From the NCBI GenBank assembly GCA_032718475.1, contig JAUCBJ010000343.1, positions 1 to 64,000 on the forward strand: a stretch of DNA of 64,000 nt. The letters run 5' to 3'. Below, piece after piece: positions 31,482-42,622 of this stretch. Source of the DNA: Nemertoderma westbladi. Its lineage: Eukaryota; Xenacoelomorpha; Nemertodermatida; Nemertodermatidae. The notes under the pieces were generated by a model. That model did no database searches and was not told the origin of the DNA. It was given only the letters and a program-made list of their open reading frames with translations. Each line of letters begins with the position of its first letter. The first letter of the stretch is position 1. Both the position numbers and the translations under genes were made by a program.

Positions 31482-32645
31482 TGTAAAGGCTTTTGCGGAT
31501 ATAACTAGTCATTTTCCCCGCAAAGTACTCTGTAGGTGTTTTAGCGGACATAAAAAGCCATTTTTCTGTATGTGTACTTTAGCGGACATAACAAGCCATT
31601 TTATGCCGCAATACGCCAAAATACTCTTAATACAGTGTGGCTTCAGATGACGAAATCTATCAGCTGATTTTGATGTCGATGTGGAGCTTTCTTAACTCTC
31701 TTTGTTCAGCTCACTCGACCAATCAGAGCGATTTTCATTTTATTTGTACAGAAGCCTACGGGAAATCGCGCAATGCATGACGGTCTTTGTTTACCTTTTT
31801 CCTGAGCCCAGAACATCGGCTTTGGAATTATTCTTAGTTTCAGACTTTAGCCAAACATTCGACGGCTTTGATTATAGGAACGTATAACTGTTATCGCACC
31901 AGACTCATACCAACCTGACCACAAATCAGCTCATATTATACATACCTTTCACCGCATTATTTTACTGCTATTTACTGTCGGTTATTAATTGTTAGAAGTT
32001 GATGGATATGTTGTTATATTTGGAGAATATCGATAAATAATCATAAAACCCCAATCTTCTTGATATACTGAAGGTTAGAGAGACCGGTTACCTGTAGCAA
32101 TTGCGACTTACATTATAGTGGTTTTGGAGTGAATTGAATGCTATTTCATAATCCCTACATGTGTCAGTTACTATTCTCCTTATATATGATCAAATTTAGT
32201 GAAGGTCGGCAGATCAGTGTGCAGCAGTGTGCGGTAGTGTGCATGAGTGTGACAGATAACAAAGCATTTCCTAAAGAATGCGCTTTATACGAAAATCATT
32301 AGCCATCCCGTTGTGTTTAGTGTAAGTCATAACTCTGTTTACATACTTAGAGCGCCACGTCCTAAAGGAACTGTTAATATTTCCCGAAAGTAAATAATAT
32401 TTGTCAGAGATTATATATTAACGATCAATCGAATAGTACAGTAAGTCTACACCGCAATAAGGTCAGAGCCTCCGAATCCAGTCTCCCTTAACTGTGGGTG
32501 AATGGTCGCGCATAGGCTGGCTTCGGCTAATGTAACTTTATATCTTATATGCAACAAATACTTGTTATAGGCTAAAGTCGATTTATAAACTAGAAGACAC
32601 CTAAAATTAGCGGGTTAAACTGCTAAAGGTCTAAAAGCGCGAACA
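31482..32645 (+). repeat. 5' LTR of the giant BEL/Pao element
   Basis: 1164 bases, TG...CA. Near its start two 'tttagcggacataa.aagccattt' units are present. The 3' LTR has an extra one. Confidence 0.95.
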
Positions 32646-34578
32646 ATAACAGTTATATTAGTTTCTTTATTGCAACGTAGGCAATAAAGTCGAAAGTACC
32701 GGTCGACCGGTAATCTGTAGGCCTAACTACATAACCACCCGAACCGGTACTTACAGCAGTACAAGTACAGCAGTATTATTCGATTTTGGTAATTATATAC
32801 CGGTAGGTCTTGATATTTAATCAGGGACTGCAGCCCTGGTTTTTTATTGGGATTTTACTTATTTCTGTCAGTTTTATTTATCTGTAAGTTAATATTGAGC
32901 AGAAGGCGTGTAAGCCTGCTCAGATTGTATAAATAATTTGTAGGCTGGATTGTTGTCTGGTTGTTGTTAAGTCTGAAGAGATTGCAGTGTGTGTAGAGTG
33001 TATGTCCGATAAAGTACTAGTTAGGAACGTGGGACATCCAGAGCTGTAAGGTAAATCCCCCCCCCCCCCCCCCCCCGAAAGAATAAGTCGTACTACTCAG
33101 TTAGAACGCATACTAACTAACCATTTCGGAGTCTGCATATACTGTAGTTTATTTAGGCTTGATAGTAGTCTGCCAGCGTTTGGTCTGTATTTTGTTTGTG
33201 TAGTCTGTACGGGTAGCGTAATATTTATTATTCAGAGTTTATGCGATTATTCGCAACATACACAACCCCAAGTTTATTCCTACAGTAATTGTGCTTGTTA
33301 TACATACTGTTATAGTTAAATTAACCCCGGCACTACATCAGGGCTGTTTGGCATAGGTAAAGACTGGTGATTTTATGCTCTAGTCACTCCAGCAGATACC
33401 GTGGTTCTTTTAGCTGTACAAGTATTTTTAACTGCTGGTTATTTGTTGTATAAGTACTTGTACCTAATTTAGGGTTTAGTGTACAGTGCTTTCCGAAGGT
33501 AATTAGTTTGTAGGCAGTATATTTGTGTTGTAAAGTGGTTAATAGGCACGTTAGCTATAGTTGGCTGCGGTAATTAACTTCTAGGTAGGAACACTCCGGG
33601 TACATAACGTAGTACTTATAGAGCTGTAAGCTAGAGACTATAAGTCGTCAGACGGTGGTATTTTCTTATCTAGACAACGCAATATATTTACTACTGCTTA
33701 ATTATTTTCAAATACCGTAGTATCCTGTCCGTTGTAAAAACCAGAAATTCTAACCCCTTGTTAGGCTGGTTTGTAGATTTCTTGTAAAATTAACCCTAAA
33801 ATTTGTACGTGTAATTTTTGTGTTTATTTAGAGATTGTAATCTCATCCCTTAATTGTACGTAATTTGTAGTAATAAGTAACTTAATAAATTAGAATTATT
33901 TGTTTTAGTGTCCAATAAGTAGCACTCCACTGAGAGCGTTCAGCTTCTGTGAAGTGACTCCTTATCTAGAAATAATAACATTTATTTCGAATATTGTCAA
34001 AACCCATTAAACGGGTATATATATTATATTATAAATCAACTCAAACCGATTTACATAATAGTAGGCCTGTTATACATAAATTAGGTCTTAATATCAGTTG
34101 GACTACTGCTTAAATAACGGTAATAAAGTGAAGTAAAGTAACTAGGTAACCCTAAAATTCAGAAATTCAATTATTCTAAAATAATTGACATACCGGTATT
34201 TACGATAGGCTTATTATATTTATTCTATAAATTTATGCTGAAATTATATACCGGTATTCTGTAATTAATTTAGTCTATAATTATACTTATATATACTACA
34301 AGTGTAAGCTGTATACCGGTATTCACGGTAGGCTTATTATATATTTATATATATTTATGCTGAAATTATATACCGGTATTCTGTGACAAACCCTAGTCTG
34401 TAATAATACATATATATATACTATAAGTGTATACCGGTATTCTAATATATTGTATATATATCACGTTACACTGAGTAACGATATCGGTAATTAATTACTA
34501 GGCTTTTAATTGATACTGAATTACTAGACTTGCTTTAACTGTAGTTCTAGCAGTAGGCATTCAACTGTACAAACAAAC
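32646..34578 (+). other. Leader of the giant BEL/Pao element
   Basis: About 1.9 kb without a long ORF. Contains a C run (33056-33076) and a ~123-base direct duplication (about 34187-34310 and 34310-34440) rich in ataccggtatt words. No evident tRNA-complementary primer site follows the LTR. Confidence 0.6.
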
Positions 34579-35229
34579 ATGGCTGACACAAAGCAAAACC
34601 TGTCAGACAGTCTCCTAGATACAACCATCTGTGATCCAGATAGGAGTGCGGAACGTTTGAGACCGAAGTTCAACTCCCCTCCTACTGTAAGAAAGGTCAT
34701 CCCTCCAGTAGTAGTATCAGACCCTAGGCTAGTAAAGTACCGTAGGTCTATCATAGGCACTCGGGCTCAAGTCAAGCGGGACCAAGAGGCAGCTGTTAAA
34801 CAACAGCAACACCCGAGCCGAGAACTTATTTCTCAGCGGCCCAATAGCTCCAGTAGTTCAGATACTGTAGAGTTGACACCCGAGCGCGGAGCAAAGATGG
34901 CAGAAGCGGTTTATTCGGATCCACTTCTCATTCTTCCTGCAGCCGTACTCACTAGGGTATTGATTGCGGTGGAGGAACACCAAATGGATTGGGCGAGAAG
35001 TAAGCGATCAACCAAGGACAGTTATGCGGGATACACAAGGGAGGAACTGAAGTCTATTGTCGAGACGCAATGGAACTTCCCCAGACCCAGACTCCCGTTT
35101 AACTTATCGGAAGCTGCCTGGGAGGACTTATACAGGATGGGAGTGGTAAGGGCACAAGAGATCCAGCTGTGTGGAAGAGGTTGGCAGCAGGATATGTACA
35201 GGGATTCTTCAGCTCTTTGGAGCGATTAG
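34579..35229 (+). CDS. Giant element ORF1, first part
   Basis: 216 codons from ATG (MADTKQNLSDSLLD..). The N-terminal ~110 residues are polar and probably disordered. Residues ~120-210 look folded (ILPAAVLTRVLIAVEEH ... WEDLYRMGVVRAQE). The true protein continues in another frame from about 35170, so a one-base indel separates the parts. I do not recognise the fold. Position and the coiled coil that follows suggest a Gag N-terminal or structural protein. Confidence 0.6.
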   Translation: MADTKQNLSDSLLDTTICDPDRSAERLRPKFNSPPTVRKVIPPVVVSDPRLVKYRRSIIGTRAQVKRDQEAAVKQQQHPSRELISQRPNSSSSSDTVELTPERGAKMAEAVYSDPLLILPAAVLTRVLIAVEEHQMDWARSKRSTKDSYAGYTREELKSIVETQWNFPRPRLPFNLSEAAWEDLYRMGVVRAQEIQLCGRGWQQDMYRDSSALWSD

Positions 35230-36680
35230 AGGAACAACTGTTTCAACAACCCCAAGGACCTCAAGAGCAGGGAGAGCTGCTTTATCAAGTTCGAGAACGT
35301 ATCCTAAGAATCAGACTGATCCTATCGGCCTTTGAGGAAGCTTCGAAAAGAGGCCAAGACACGTTGTTGCAAGTTGCCGTAAAGACTTGGTTCCAGCGGG
35401 TGGGTCTCAAAGTTCAAGGAACGTCCCAGTGGAAATTTCAGTTGGCTGAGCGCTCAACCCACGGAGAATCAACAGACGCTACCTTTTCTCAAGTGGAAAG
35501 CGAAGCGACAGCAGAGAAACCTCAGAAGAAGGACGCTATTGACATATATCTGTCGGACTATCAACGATTTCTAGGTGACGAAGAGTTGAGGAGACGGCTG
35601 GCTGGACTTCGTCCTAATAGTGAACGAGCCAAGTTTGTGTTGGACGCAATAGATGCGGAAAGGTTAGAAGCGGATCGAGCTAAATTTGATGAAAGAATCC
35701 GCATCGTTAGGGAACAGGAAGAACAATTAAAGAAAAAACAAATAGAAGACAGAAAGGCAGCAACAGCAGCAGCGGCAGAAGTGAAACGAAAAGCTGCAGT
35801 AGCAGAGGCAGAAAGAAAAGCGGCAGCGGCAGCGGCAGAGGCAGAAAGAAAAGCGGCAGTGGCAGAGGCAGAAAGAAAAGCGGCAGCGGCAGAAGCCGAA
35901 AGAACTGCGGCGGAGGCAGTGTTAGAAGCAGAACGGAAGGCATCTGAAGAGACAACCCAACTAGAGTTGGAAAATCTTCAAGAGAAGCAAGACTACTTAA
36001 ATAAACAGATAACAGCTAGTCAGATGCAGCTGATAAGTCGATCTACTCCCAAGCGACAGGGATTTACATCATCTGATGAAGGCGAGACAACAGATCCTGA
36101 AGGCGGAGGAAATAGATCTCGTCTCAGCAGGCGTAGAAGAACGCCTCACCGTCAGAAATTGCCTAATTTGCCCCCAGCCGTGAGAAGGCAACTAGCTAGC
36201 ACAGACTTAGGTAGTACAGAACCCACAGACCAAATTATTAGAGTTGAAAGACTCCCTACTATAGTAGATGAGCCTGAAATAATTAGACCTGTTCTCGAAG
36301 CCACCCCTTCTGTGATAGAGACCCCTGTACTTCCAGAACCTAACTCTAAATTCCCTTTGCACAGTACTAAACTACCTGTATCCAGTAGGACAGTTCCTCA
36401 GTCAACTCTGGTCCTGGACGCCGAGCGAGACATTAACAATTTGTCACCCGTCGTCCCTCGTCTACCCGCTACTATGTTGGCGGCTCCCGCTTCGGCGGTA
36501 GAGTGGGTGGATGAGCGACGGCGGGGGATGGATATTCTCCTCGGGCAGATAGAGGAGAATCAGGCACGCTCCTCCCAGCAGGTCCGAGAGTTGGAGGGGA
36601 CTGTTCAACAGTTAAGGGGAACAGTAAGAGAGAGTAGGTTAGAATTACAGGAAGTGCAGCAGAGTATCGCGTTAGAATGA
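35169..36680 (+). CDS. Giant element ORF1, coiled-coil part
   Basis: About 500 codons. From roughly residue 170 to 290 there is a long Ala/Glu/Lys/Arg-rich coiled coil built of repeated EAERKAAAA units, then a Ser/Pro-rich stretch, and a second short coiled coil at the C-terminus (MDILLGQIEENQARSSQQVRELE). It ends at a single TGA (36678-36680), after which the same frame stays open into the DUF1759 Gag start, so ORF1 and Gag were probably one protein, or are joined by read-through. The first ~20 codons overlap the preceding frame. Confidence 0.6.
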   Translation: MWKRLAAGYVQGFFSSLERLEEQLFQQPQGPQEQGELLYQVRERILRIRLILSAFEEASKRGQDTLLQVAVKTWFQRVGLKVQGTSQWKFQLAERSTHGESTDATFSQVESEATAEKPQKKDAIDIYLSDYQRFLGDEELRRRLAGLRPNSERAKFVLDAIDAERLEADRAKFDERIRIVREQEEQLKKKQIEDRKAATAAAAEVKRKAAVAEAERKAAAAAAEAERKAAVAEAERKAAAAEAERTAAEAVLEAERKASEETTQLELENLQEKQDYLNKQITASQMQLISRSTPKRQGFTSSDEGETTDPEGGGNRSRLSRRRRTPHRQKLPNLPPAVRRQLASTDLGSTEPTDQIIRVERLPTIVDEPEIIRPVLEATPSVIETPVLPEPNSKFPLHSTKLPVSSRTVPQSTLVLDAERDINNLSPVVPRLPATMLAAPASAVEWVDERRRGMDILLGQIEENQARSSQQVRELEGTVQQLRGTVRESRLELQEVQQSIALE

Positions 36681-36728
36681 GATAAGTTAGTAAATCTACA
36701 AAAGGGTGTACCACCACCCTCTGTAACA

Positions 36729-37028
36729 ATGTGTCAACCTGTTAGGTCTGAAGTATTTCATGCGCAAGGTGTGGAGCCTACACGCCTCTATACTGCTAGT
36801 GAAGTAGAAACTCCTATAGTAAACCCTAATAAGGGTAATTATAAACCTGTTGGCAATGATATTCCATATAGACCTGATAATAATCCGAGAAATTTATATA
36901 CCGATAACTCGATATTAAATAATACGATGGCTCAAGAAAGTTTTACGCGTCAAATGGCTAGAACTGAAGCCCGTCAAGCGGTAAAGGTGGGAGAGATCGT
37001 CAAGTTCAATGGAGATGAGATGAAATGA
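36729..37028 (+). CDS. Giant element Gag start, cut by a small duplication
   Basis: 99 codons in the same frame as ORF1. It ends KVGEIVKFNGDEMK, the beginning of the DUF1759 motif. The next motif residues (KWLPF) lie in another frame because of a repeated atgaaatgaaatg, consistent with a 5-base duplication at about 37019-37030. Confidence 0.65.
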   Translation: MCQPVRSEVFHAQGVEPTRLYTASEVETPIVNPNKGNYKPVGNDIPYRPDNNPRNLYTDNSILNNTMAQESFTRQMARTEARQAVKVGEIVKFNGDEMK

Positions 37029-38728
37029 AATGGTTACCATTTAATGAATATTATAAAGATAACATACAGAACTCTGTGCTATCTAACGGAGAGAAACTTA
37101 GATTCCTCATCGAGTGCTTGGAAGGATCTCCCAAGTTAATGGCGTTAAAGTTTATTGGACATCCAGATGGATTAAGACAAGTTTGGGATACACTAAACAT
37201 CAGGTATGGTAATAGGAATAACATAGCTAGGTATTTGTATGCGAAATTGGTAGCGCCCCGAAAGTTTCTTAGCAGCGGGATTATAGAATTTTCCGATGAA
37301 ATCCAGGAGATTTGTAGACAATTAGATTGGCTAGGTAAGTCTCATGAATATCAGAGTTCTATGGTTATTGGAGCTGTAGCATCTACCTCGCCAAAGGGTG
37401 GAGTGGGTACTCGTTGGGACAAAAGAGTTCTATATATAATGGAACAACAACGAAGAGACCCTACCATGGCTGATCTCATGTCATTCTTGGATGGAGAGGT
37501 AAAATTACAGCTCCTAAAGCAGTCCAGAGAGAAGACACCGGAAAATAAGGTAAGTGAGAAACCCGTTTCTAGGAGAAAGGTAACACCAGTGTGTTATACA
37601 GATGATGGCGAAAGCCAAACCTCTCAAGAGGAGAGCAATGGGAAAGACACTGAAAGATCTTACTATGTCAACAAAACACCAAAGGATGTAAGTAAATTTA
37701 AGTCTCGAACCAGTGACAGGAGAGAACAGACAACAAAAACTCCTCCCACGTCTCCTAAGAGAGTTCATGGAAGAAAGCCCGAGGAAAAAACGAGTGTGCA
37801 CAACACTACCCAAGGTAAAGTAAGTAACATCAAACCAAAATGTGCTTTGTGCGACGGGCCCCACCGTTTAAGTGTGTGTGAGGAATTCTTAAAGAAATCC
37901 CTGAAGGATAGACGCGAAGTCATGTGGGATAAGCGGTTGTGTTATAATTGTCTCAGACAAGGACACCAACGGCGAACCTGTTACTCCGACGCAAGGTGTG
38001 TGAAGTGCGGCACGAAACATCATATTTTGTTGCACACCGAATTCGAAAGAAACAGCCCGAGTCAAGTAAGTGAGTCCGAACTACATGTCCAATTCAGTGA
38101 TGTGAACGACACTGACCTCAGTTCTGAGATGGAAGGATTCTACACGGATGAATTCTCCGACGAAAACAAATCCTGTTATCTAATAAACACCGCAGTGTAT
38201 CGAGCACTTACGTATGAGACTGAAACTGATAGTGAGCTCCCCCTAACTATTCCAGACCGACAACCATCTTGGAAAGCGCCAACTTCCAACGTAGGAATCC
38301 GAGAATTTCCCGTAGTGCAGTTGAGAGTCCACGGGTTAGAAAAGAGCTATATAGTGAACGCCCTCCTTGACTCCGGCAGCACAGGAACATTCATCGACAA
38401 AGAACTAGCCGAAGACATCTTTGCTGGACAACCCAAGTTCCGAACTAAATTGAACCTTTCAGGAATTATGCAGGTTTGGAAATCTACAGTAACTACAGAC
38501 TACTATGTAGGCGCGTTGTCCACCCCCCAGGATGAACTAGGAGAACACAGTATAAGGTCAGTAAAAATGGTGGCGATAAAGAACTTCGCTACCAGCCAAG
38601 TGAAACCTTATAACTGGGATGAAGACGATTTCACCCAGCAGCATGAGATACCTAGATTCAACACCGACTACCCAGGGGTACAAATACTCATCGGCCAAAA
38701 TGCGCATGAAGCGCTTGAGACATTATAG
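37025..38728 (+). CDS. Giant element Gag (DUF1759), zinc knuckles and protease
   Basis: 567 codons. Residues ~1-170 are DUF1759-type Gag (FNEYYKDNIQNS, LRFLIECLEGSPKLMALKF, YAKLVAPRKF). After a basic, Ser/Thr-rich linker come three Cys/His sites at about 275-335: CALCDGPHRLSVC, CYNCLRQGHQRRTC and CVKCGTKHH. The protease is at about 440-560 with active site LLDSGSTGTF (Asp ~449) and the family end motif ILIGQNAHEAL. The frame stops where the RT linker should begin. The next part of pol is in another frame. Confidence 0.85.
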   Translation: MKWLPFNEYYKDNIQNSVLSNGEKLRFLIECLEGSPKLMALKFIGHPDGLRQVWDTLNIRYGNRNNIARYLYAKLVAPRKFLSSGIIEFSDEIQEICRQLDWLGKSHEYQSSMVIGAVASTSPKGGVGTRWDKRVLYIMEQQRRDPTMADLMSFLDGEVKLQLLKQSREKTPENKVSEKPVSRRKVTPVCYTDDGESQTSQEESNGKDTERSYYVNKTPKDVSKFKSRTSDRREQTTKTPPTSPKRVHGRKPEEKTSVHNTTQGKVSNIKPKCALCDGPHRLSVCEEFLKKSLKDRREVMWDKRLCYNCLRQGHQRRTCYSDARCVKCGTKHHILLHTEFERNSPSQVSESELHVQFSDVNDTDLSSEMEGFYTDEFSDENKSCYLINTAVYRALTYETETDSELPLTIPDRQPSWKAPTSNVGIREFPVVQLRVHGLEKSYIVNALLDSGSTGTFIDKELAEDIFAGQPKFRTKLNLSGIMQVWKSTVTTDYYVGALSTPQDELGEHSIRSVKMVAIKNFATSQVKPYNWDEDDFTQQHEIPRFNTDYPGVQILIGQNAHEALETL

Positions 38729-38828
38729 AAATGGCCTGCTCAACCGCAACCACTGCAAACCTATGCGGGAAGAACCAGAGTAGGTTGGTACTTTACTGGA
38801 AAGGCTACCTAAAGAGCAAGTCTACCAG

Positions 38829-39755
38829 GTGAGTGAATGGGAAGGGGAAATCAGTGAAGGAGACGACACACCTGAGGGAACACCATATTCCTCAGACAAT
38901 GACGATATTAATCAACTATTCGACAAGGAGAATACCATCGACCTCCTTACGGAAAGTGAAACTTGGCAAAACCAAGTGAACCTGTGTCACCTCATCCATC
39001 CAGCGGGACAAGTCGATTACAACAACGAACTGAATGAAGTGATAGATCGTTACAACGCGAAGACTCGCGATGAACACGCCGTACGATTCTTTACTCAAGA
39101 GGCTGTAGAGCCCAATTCCTACGATAAGGCCCTATCGGTAGAAGAGGAAAGAGCCAAGCAGATACAGGAAACGACTACACGTTTTCTTAAAGATCAAGGT
39201 AGGTATGAGATTGGTCTGCCTTTCCGACGGCAACCCAATTTTATAAACAACCGACCCTTGGCGGAGAAGAGAATTGCGCAACTCCATCGATGCCTTACGG
39301 CAAATGCTTCAGCTAAGGAGATGTACCAGACCCAGCTGAAGAAATTCATTGACAAGGGATATGCGGAGCGAGTACCGGAAGAAACACCTATAACTGAGAG
39401 AACGTACTATTTAACACATCATTACGTTCCCAAACCCGGTAAACCCAACGAAGTCCGGGTAGTATTTGACGGCTCTGCCCTCTACATGGGACAATCCCTT
39501 AACTCCGAGTTGTTGCCGGGACCCAACTTACTCCAATCCTTGTTGGGAATACTCTTAAGATTACGACAATATTCGATCGCTTTCGCCTCCGATATAGAAG
39601 GCATGTTCTTACAAGTTAAGGCGCTGGATAAGGATCGGGACAGCCTACGATTTCTGTGGTGGCCTGAAGGAGACCTCAACCAGAAACCGGTGGAGTACTG
39701 GATGACCATTCAGGCTTTTGGGATCATCTCGATATATACATGGACGACAATTTAA
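38829..39755 (+). CDS. Giant element reverse transcriptase, N-terminal half
   Basis: The annotated first codon is not an ATG, as expected for an internal piece of a polyprotein. The frame contains YYLTHHYVPKPGKPNEVRVVFDGS, LLPGPNLLQSLLGILLRLR and SDIEGMFLQV (first catalytic Asp, about residue 257), then LRFLWWPEGD and VEYWMTIQAFG. The frame then breaks just before the YMDD motif. About 45 residues normally found between AFG and Y-DD are missing, so RT is inactive in this copy. Confidence 0.8.
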   Translation: MSEWEGEISEGDDTPEGTPYSSDNDDINQLFDKENTIDLLTESETWQNQVNLCHLIHPAGQVDYNNELNEVIDRYNAKTRDEHAVRFFTQEAVEPNSYDKALSVEEERAKQIQETTTRFLKDQGRYEIGLPFRRQPNFINNRPLAEKRIAQLHRCLTANASAKEMYQTQLKKFIDKGYAERVPEETPITERTYYLTHHYVPKPGKPNEVRVVFDGSALYMGQSLNSELLPGPNLLQSLLGILLRLRQYSIAFASDIEGMFLQVKALDKDRDSLRFLWWPEGDLNQKPVEYWMTIQAFGIISIYTWTTI

Positions 39756-42622
39756 AGTTCCTCCCATCAGTGGAAGAAGCCATTGATGTCGCCAAAGGAA
39801 CGGTAGAGTGCTTGAAAAGAGGTGGATTTCGATTAACTAAATTCACCAGTAACTCCCGTGAATTTCTGGAATCGATCCCGGTAGAAGACCGAGGAGTTAA
39901 AGATCTAGACCTTATCAAGGACGATCTTCCAGAAACCAAGACGGTTGGTTTGAAATGGGACACAGAGAGAGATATCCTGTTTTTCCAGCTAAAACAGCGA
40001 GATAATCCAGTTCGGACTAAATGGATTTGTCTAAGTATCCTGAGCACTTATTTCGATCCATTGGGATTTATTAGCCCAGTTATATTGATTGCTTGGAGTT
40101 TAGTACAACAAATGTGGCTTGAAAACCACTCGTGGGACGATCCACTTAAGGGAGAACTATTAAAGAAGTGGATGAAATGGGAAGATTCTCTACCATCTAT
40201 CGAGAATTTTACGATTTCCTGTTCATATTTTGGTCATGTTCTCCCCACGTATTCCTACCAACTCCATGTGTTTGGAGACGCCAGCGATATGGGAATAGGT
40301 ATAGTAGCCTACCTGAGAGTTGAAACTCCGGATGGAATTAAGGTCGCCTTGGTTACCTCTAAGGCCTTGATAAACAACAAGTTGAAAGTTCCTGGAGCGG
40401 AGTTAAAAGCAGCTCTATACGCTACGGCCATCGGCCGGAATGTAACAGAACAGATCGACTATCCACTGGAGAAAACTGTCTATTGGACCGATGCTTTACT
40501 CGTGTTGGAGTATATAACCAATGAAGTCTGTCAGTTCAGCGTCTTCATTACCAACAGAGTAGCCATTATACTTAGTCGCACGAAGATAGATCAATGGAGG
40601 CATTGCCCTGGGACGATTAATCCAGCCGACATCGCCTCCAGGGGAGCAACTCCACAAGAACTGATAGATACTCCAGACTGGTTAGGTGGACCCGACTTCC
40701 TAAGCAAGGAAGAGGATGAATGGCCTCCTCATCTTACTACGGCGGAGATTAGACAAGCCAAGGGAGCGGAGAAAGTCAAACCTAAAACCCGGGCGAGTAA
40801 ATCGAAGTTATTTAAACCCGTGATAGATCTGTCTGTACTACACACTTCCGGAGACGACGTTTTGGATCCAAAATCCCCAGCCACAAACAAGTCTGTTGTG
40901 GAAATCAGAGAGAGAGATTGGAAATCTGGAACACCAGACGTCTCGCAGGGACTCTCACCCCTCCTGCAGAGAGCGATACATCACTATAGCTCCTGGAATC
41001 GGCTTTGTAAGGCTGTTGCTTATTTAAAGCGATGTTTTCATCATCACTACTCCAGGACGAAGATCGCTAGTGATGCCGCTCCACTGACATCTGCGCAGGT
41101 CCATGTTGTTAAAGATCTTCCCAAATACAAGATATCAGACAGATTTCTGAAGGAGAGGATCAGTTACCAGGAGCATGAAGAAACAAATAAGCAGATACTG
41201 AGACTCCTGCAATGCTATGAGGATTCCGATAAGTATTTCCTATTGTTGAGAAATCCACAGATGCGCTTAAGGGATCGTTTCTCTAGCACAATGATAGATG
41301 GGTTAATACGCGTTGGAGGAAGACTAACTAATGCTCCATTATCCTTTGACACTAAGTTTCCCATACTCATTAGAAATCTTGAAATACAAATCAAGATGAT
41401 TGTAGATGTTCACAGTAAGCTTTACCATGCTGGTAGAGAACGAGTTCTTAGCGAAATTCGAACTCGCTATTATTTTCATAAACCCCGTAGAGCTCTGAAC
41501 CAAGTTCTTAGGAACTGCATACCCTGTAGGAAAGCATTCAGTAGGCCTTTAACACAGCGAGAGACAGAATTACCTAGGGAACGAGTAAGCTTCTATGAAC
41601 CACCCTTCACAAATACCGGTGTGGATTTATTTGGCCCTATTGAAGTATATCGTGCTAGGACTATAGTCAAGAGATGGTGTGTCATCTTTGTCTGTATGAC
41701 TTGTAGAGCTATCCATCTCGATATGGTGAACGATCTATCTACCAACAGCTTCATACTGAGCTTACGCCGACAGATCGCTCGCTTTGGAACTAGTAACACG
41801 ATGAGATCTGATAAGGGAACGAACTTCATTGGTGCCAACAATGAAATCAAGGCTTACGTCAAAGATTGGAACCAAAGACAGGTGGACGATCAGCTAAGGG
41901 TAACAGCGTCTAGCTGGACCTTCAACGCCGCCGACGCCCCTTGGTGGGGAGGAAGTTGGGAGAGATTAATCAGAAGCGTGAAGACCGCATTTCACTTTAT
42001 AGTGCCGTGCCGCGTGTATCTCACCGACGAACTTTTGCGGACGTTAATGGAGGAAATCGCCGCCTATCTCAACGAGAGACCGCTTATGCCAGTCTCATCG
42101 AGTCCCGATTCCCTGGAAGCGCTAACACCCACGCACTTCCTACTGAAGAAACCTGTAGCCATGCTCTCACGATCGGAAATCACGGACGGAGACGAATACT
42201 GCCGGCAAACTTGGCAACTTATGCAGTTGTTATCCTGTCGTTTCGCTGACCATTTCGAAAAACATTATCTGCCTACGCTACAACTTCGAACTAAGTGGTT
42301 TGCGCAGCAAGAAAGCGTCAGCGCCGGAGACATGGTCCTTATTGTGGAGTCAGATCTTCCACGTAAGCGGTGGCAGACAGGTCGTATCATCGAGACTCAT
42401 ATCTCAGATGACGGTTTGGTGCGATCGGTAGAACTCGTCGTCATGCGACGTAACTTTAAGAAACCTGGAATTGTGTTCGAAACACAACAATTCAATCGCC
42501 CAGTTGGTCGTTTATGTTTACTGGAAAGAGACAGAGAACTCTCCGGAAACTATAGAAGGCAAGATACTCTTCCCACGACCACCTCCCTAATCCAACCAAC
42601 ACCCAGGGACTCCCCAACGTAA
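39740..42622 (+). CDS. Giant element RT end, RNase H and integrase
   Basis: 960 codons. It starts at YMDD (the catalytic pair of RT). RNase H follows with Asp ~180 (VFGDASDMG), the Glu of PGAELKAALYA, WTDA and NPADIASRG. Integrase has an HHCC-type zinc site (YHAGRERVL...CIPCRKA), the catalytic triad Asp ~629 (GVDLFGP), Asp ~691 (SDKGTNF) and Glu ~741 (WGGSWERLIRS), and a C-terminal domain ending near KKPG and RPVGRLCLLE. RNase H and integrase keep their key residues, so only RT is clearly dead. Confidence 0.9.
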   Translation: MDDNLKFLPSVEEAIDVAKGTVECLKRGGFRLTKFTSNSREFLESIPVEDRGVKDLDLIKDDLPETKTVGLKWDTERDILFFQLKQRDNPVRTKWICLSILSTYFDPLGFISPVILIAWSLVQQMWLENHSWDDPLKGELLKKWMKWEDSLPSIENFTISCSYFGHVLPTYSYQLHVFGDASDMGIGIVAYLRVETPDGIKVALVTSKALINNKLKVPGAELKAALYATAIGRNVTEQIDYPLEKTVYWTDALLVLEYITNEVCQFSVFITNRVAIILSRTKIDQWRHCPGTINPADIASRGATPQELIDTPDWLGGPDFLSKEEDEWPPHLTTAEIRQAKGAEKVKPKTRASKSKLFKPVIDLSVLHTSGDDVLDPKSPATNKSVVEIRERDWKSGTPDVSQGLSPLLQRAIHHYSSWNRLCKAVAYLKRCFHHHYSRTKIASDAAPLTSAQVHVVKDLPKYKISDRFLKERISYQEHEETNKQILRLLQCYEDSDKYFLLLRNPQMRLRDRFSSTMIDGLIRVGGRLTNAPLSFDTKFPILIRNLEIQIKMIVDVHSKLYHAGRERVLSEIRTRYYFHKPRRALNQVLRNCIPCRKAFSRPLTQRETELPRERVSFYEPPFTNTGVDLFGPIEVYRARTIVKRWCVIFVCMTCRAIHLDMVNDLSTNSFILSLRRQIARFGTSNTMRSDKGTNFIGANNEIKAYVKDWNQRQVDDQLRVTASSWTFNAADAPWWGGSWERLIRSVKTAFHFIVPCRVYLTDELLRTLMEEIAAYLNERPLMPVSSSPDSLEALTPTHFLLKKPVAMLSRSEITDGDEYCRQTWQLMQLLSCRFADHFEKHYLPTLQLRTKWFAQQESVSAGDMVLIVESDLPRKRWQTGRIIETHISDDGLVRSVELVVMRRNFKKPGIVFETQQFNRPVGRLCLLERDRELSGNYRRQDTLPTTTSLIQPTPRDSPT

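Noticed and set aside
35169-35229. Programmed -1 frameshift between the two ORF1 parts
   Set aside because: I see no slippery heptamer or downstream structure. A one-base indel in a decaying copy is simpler.
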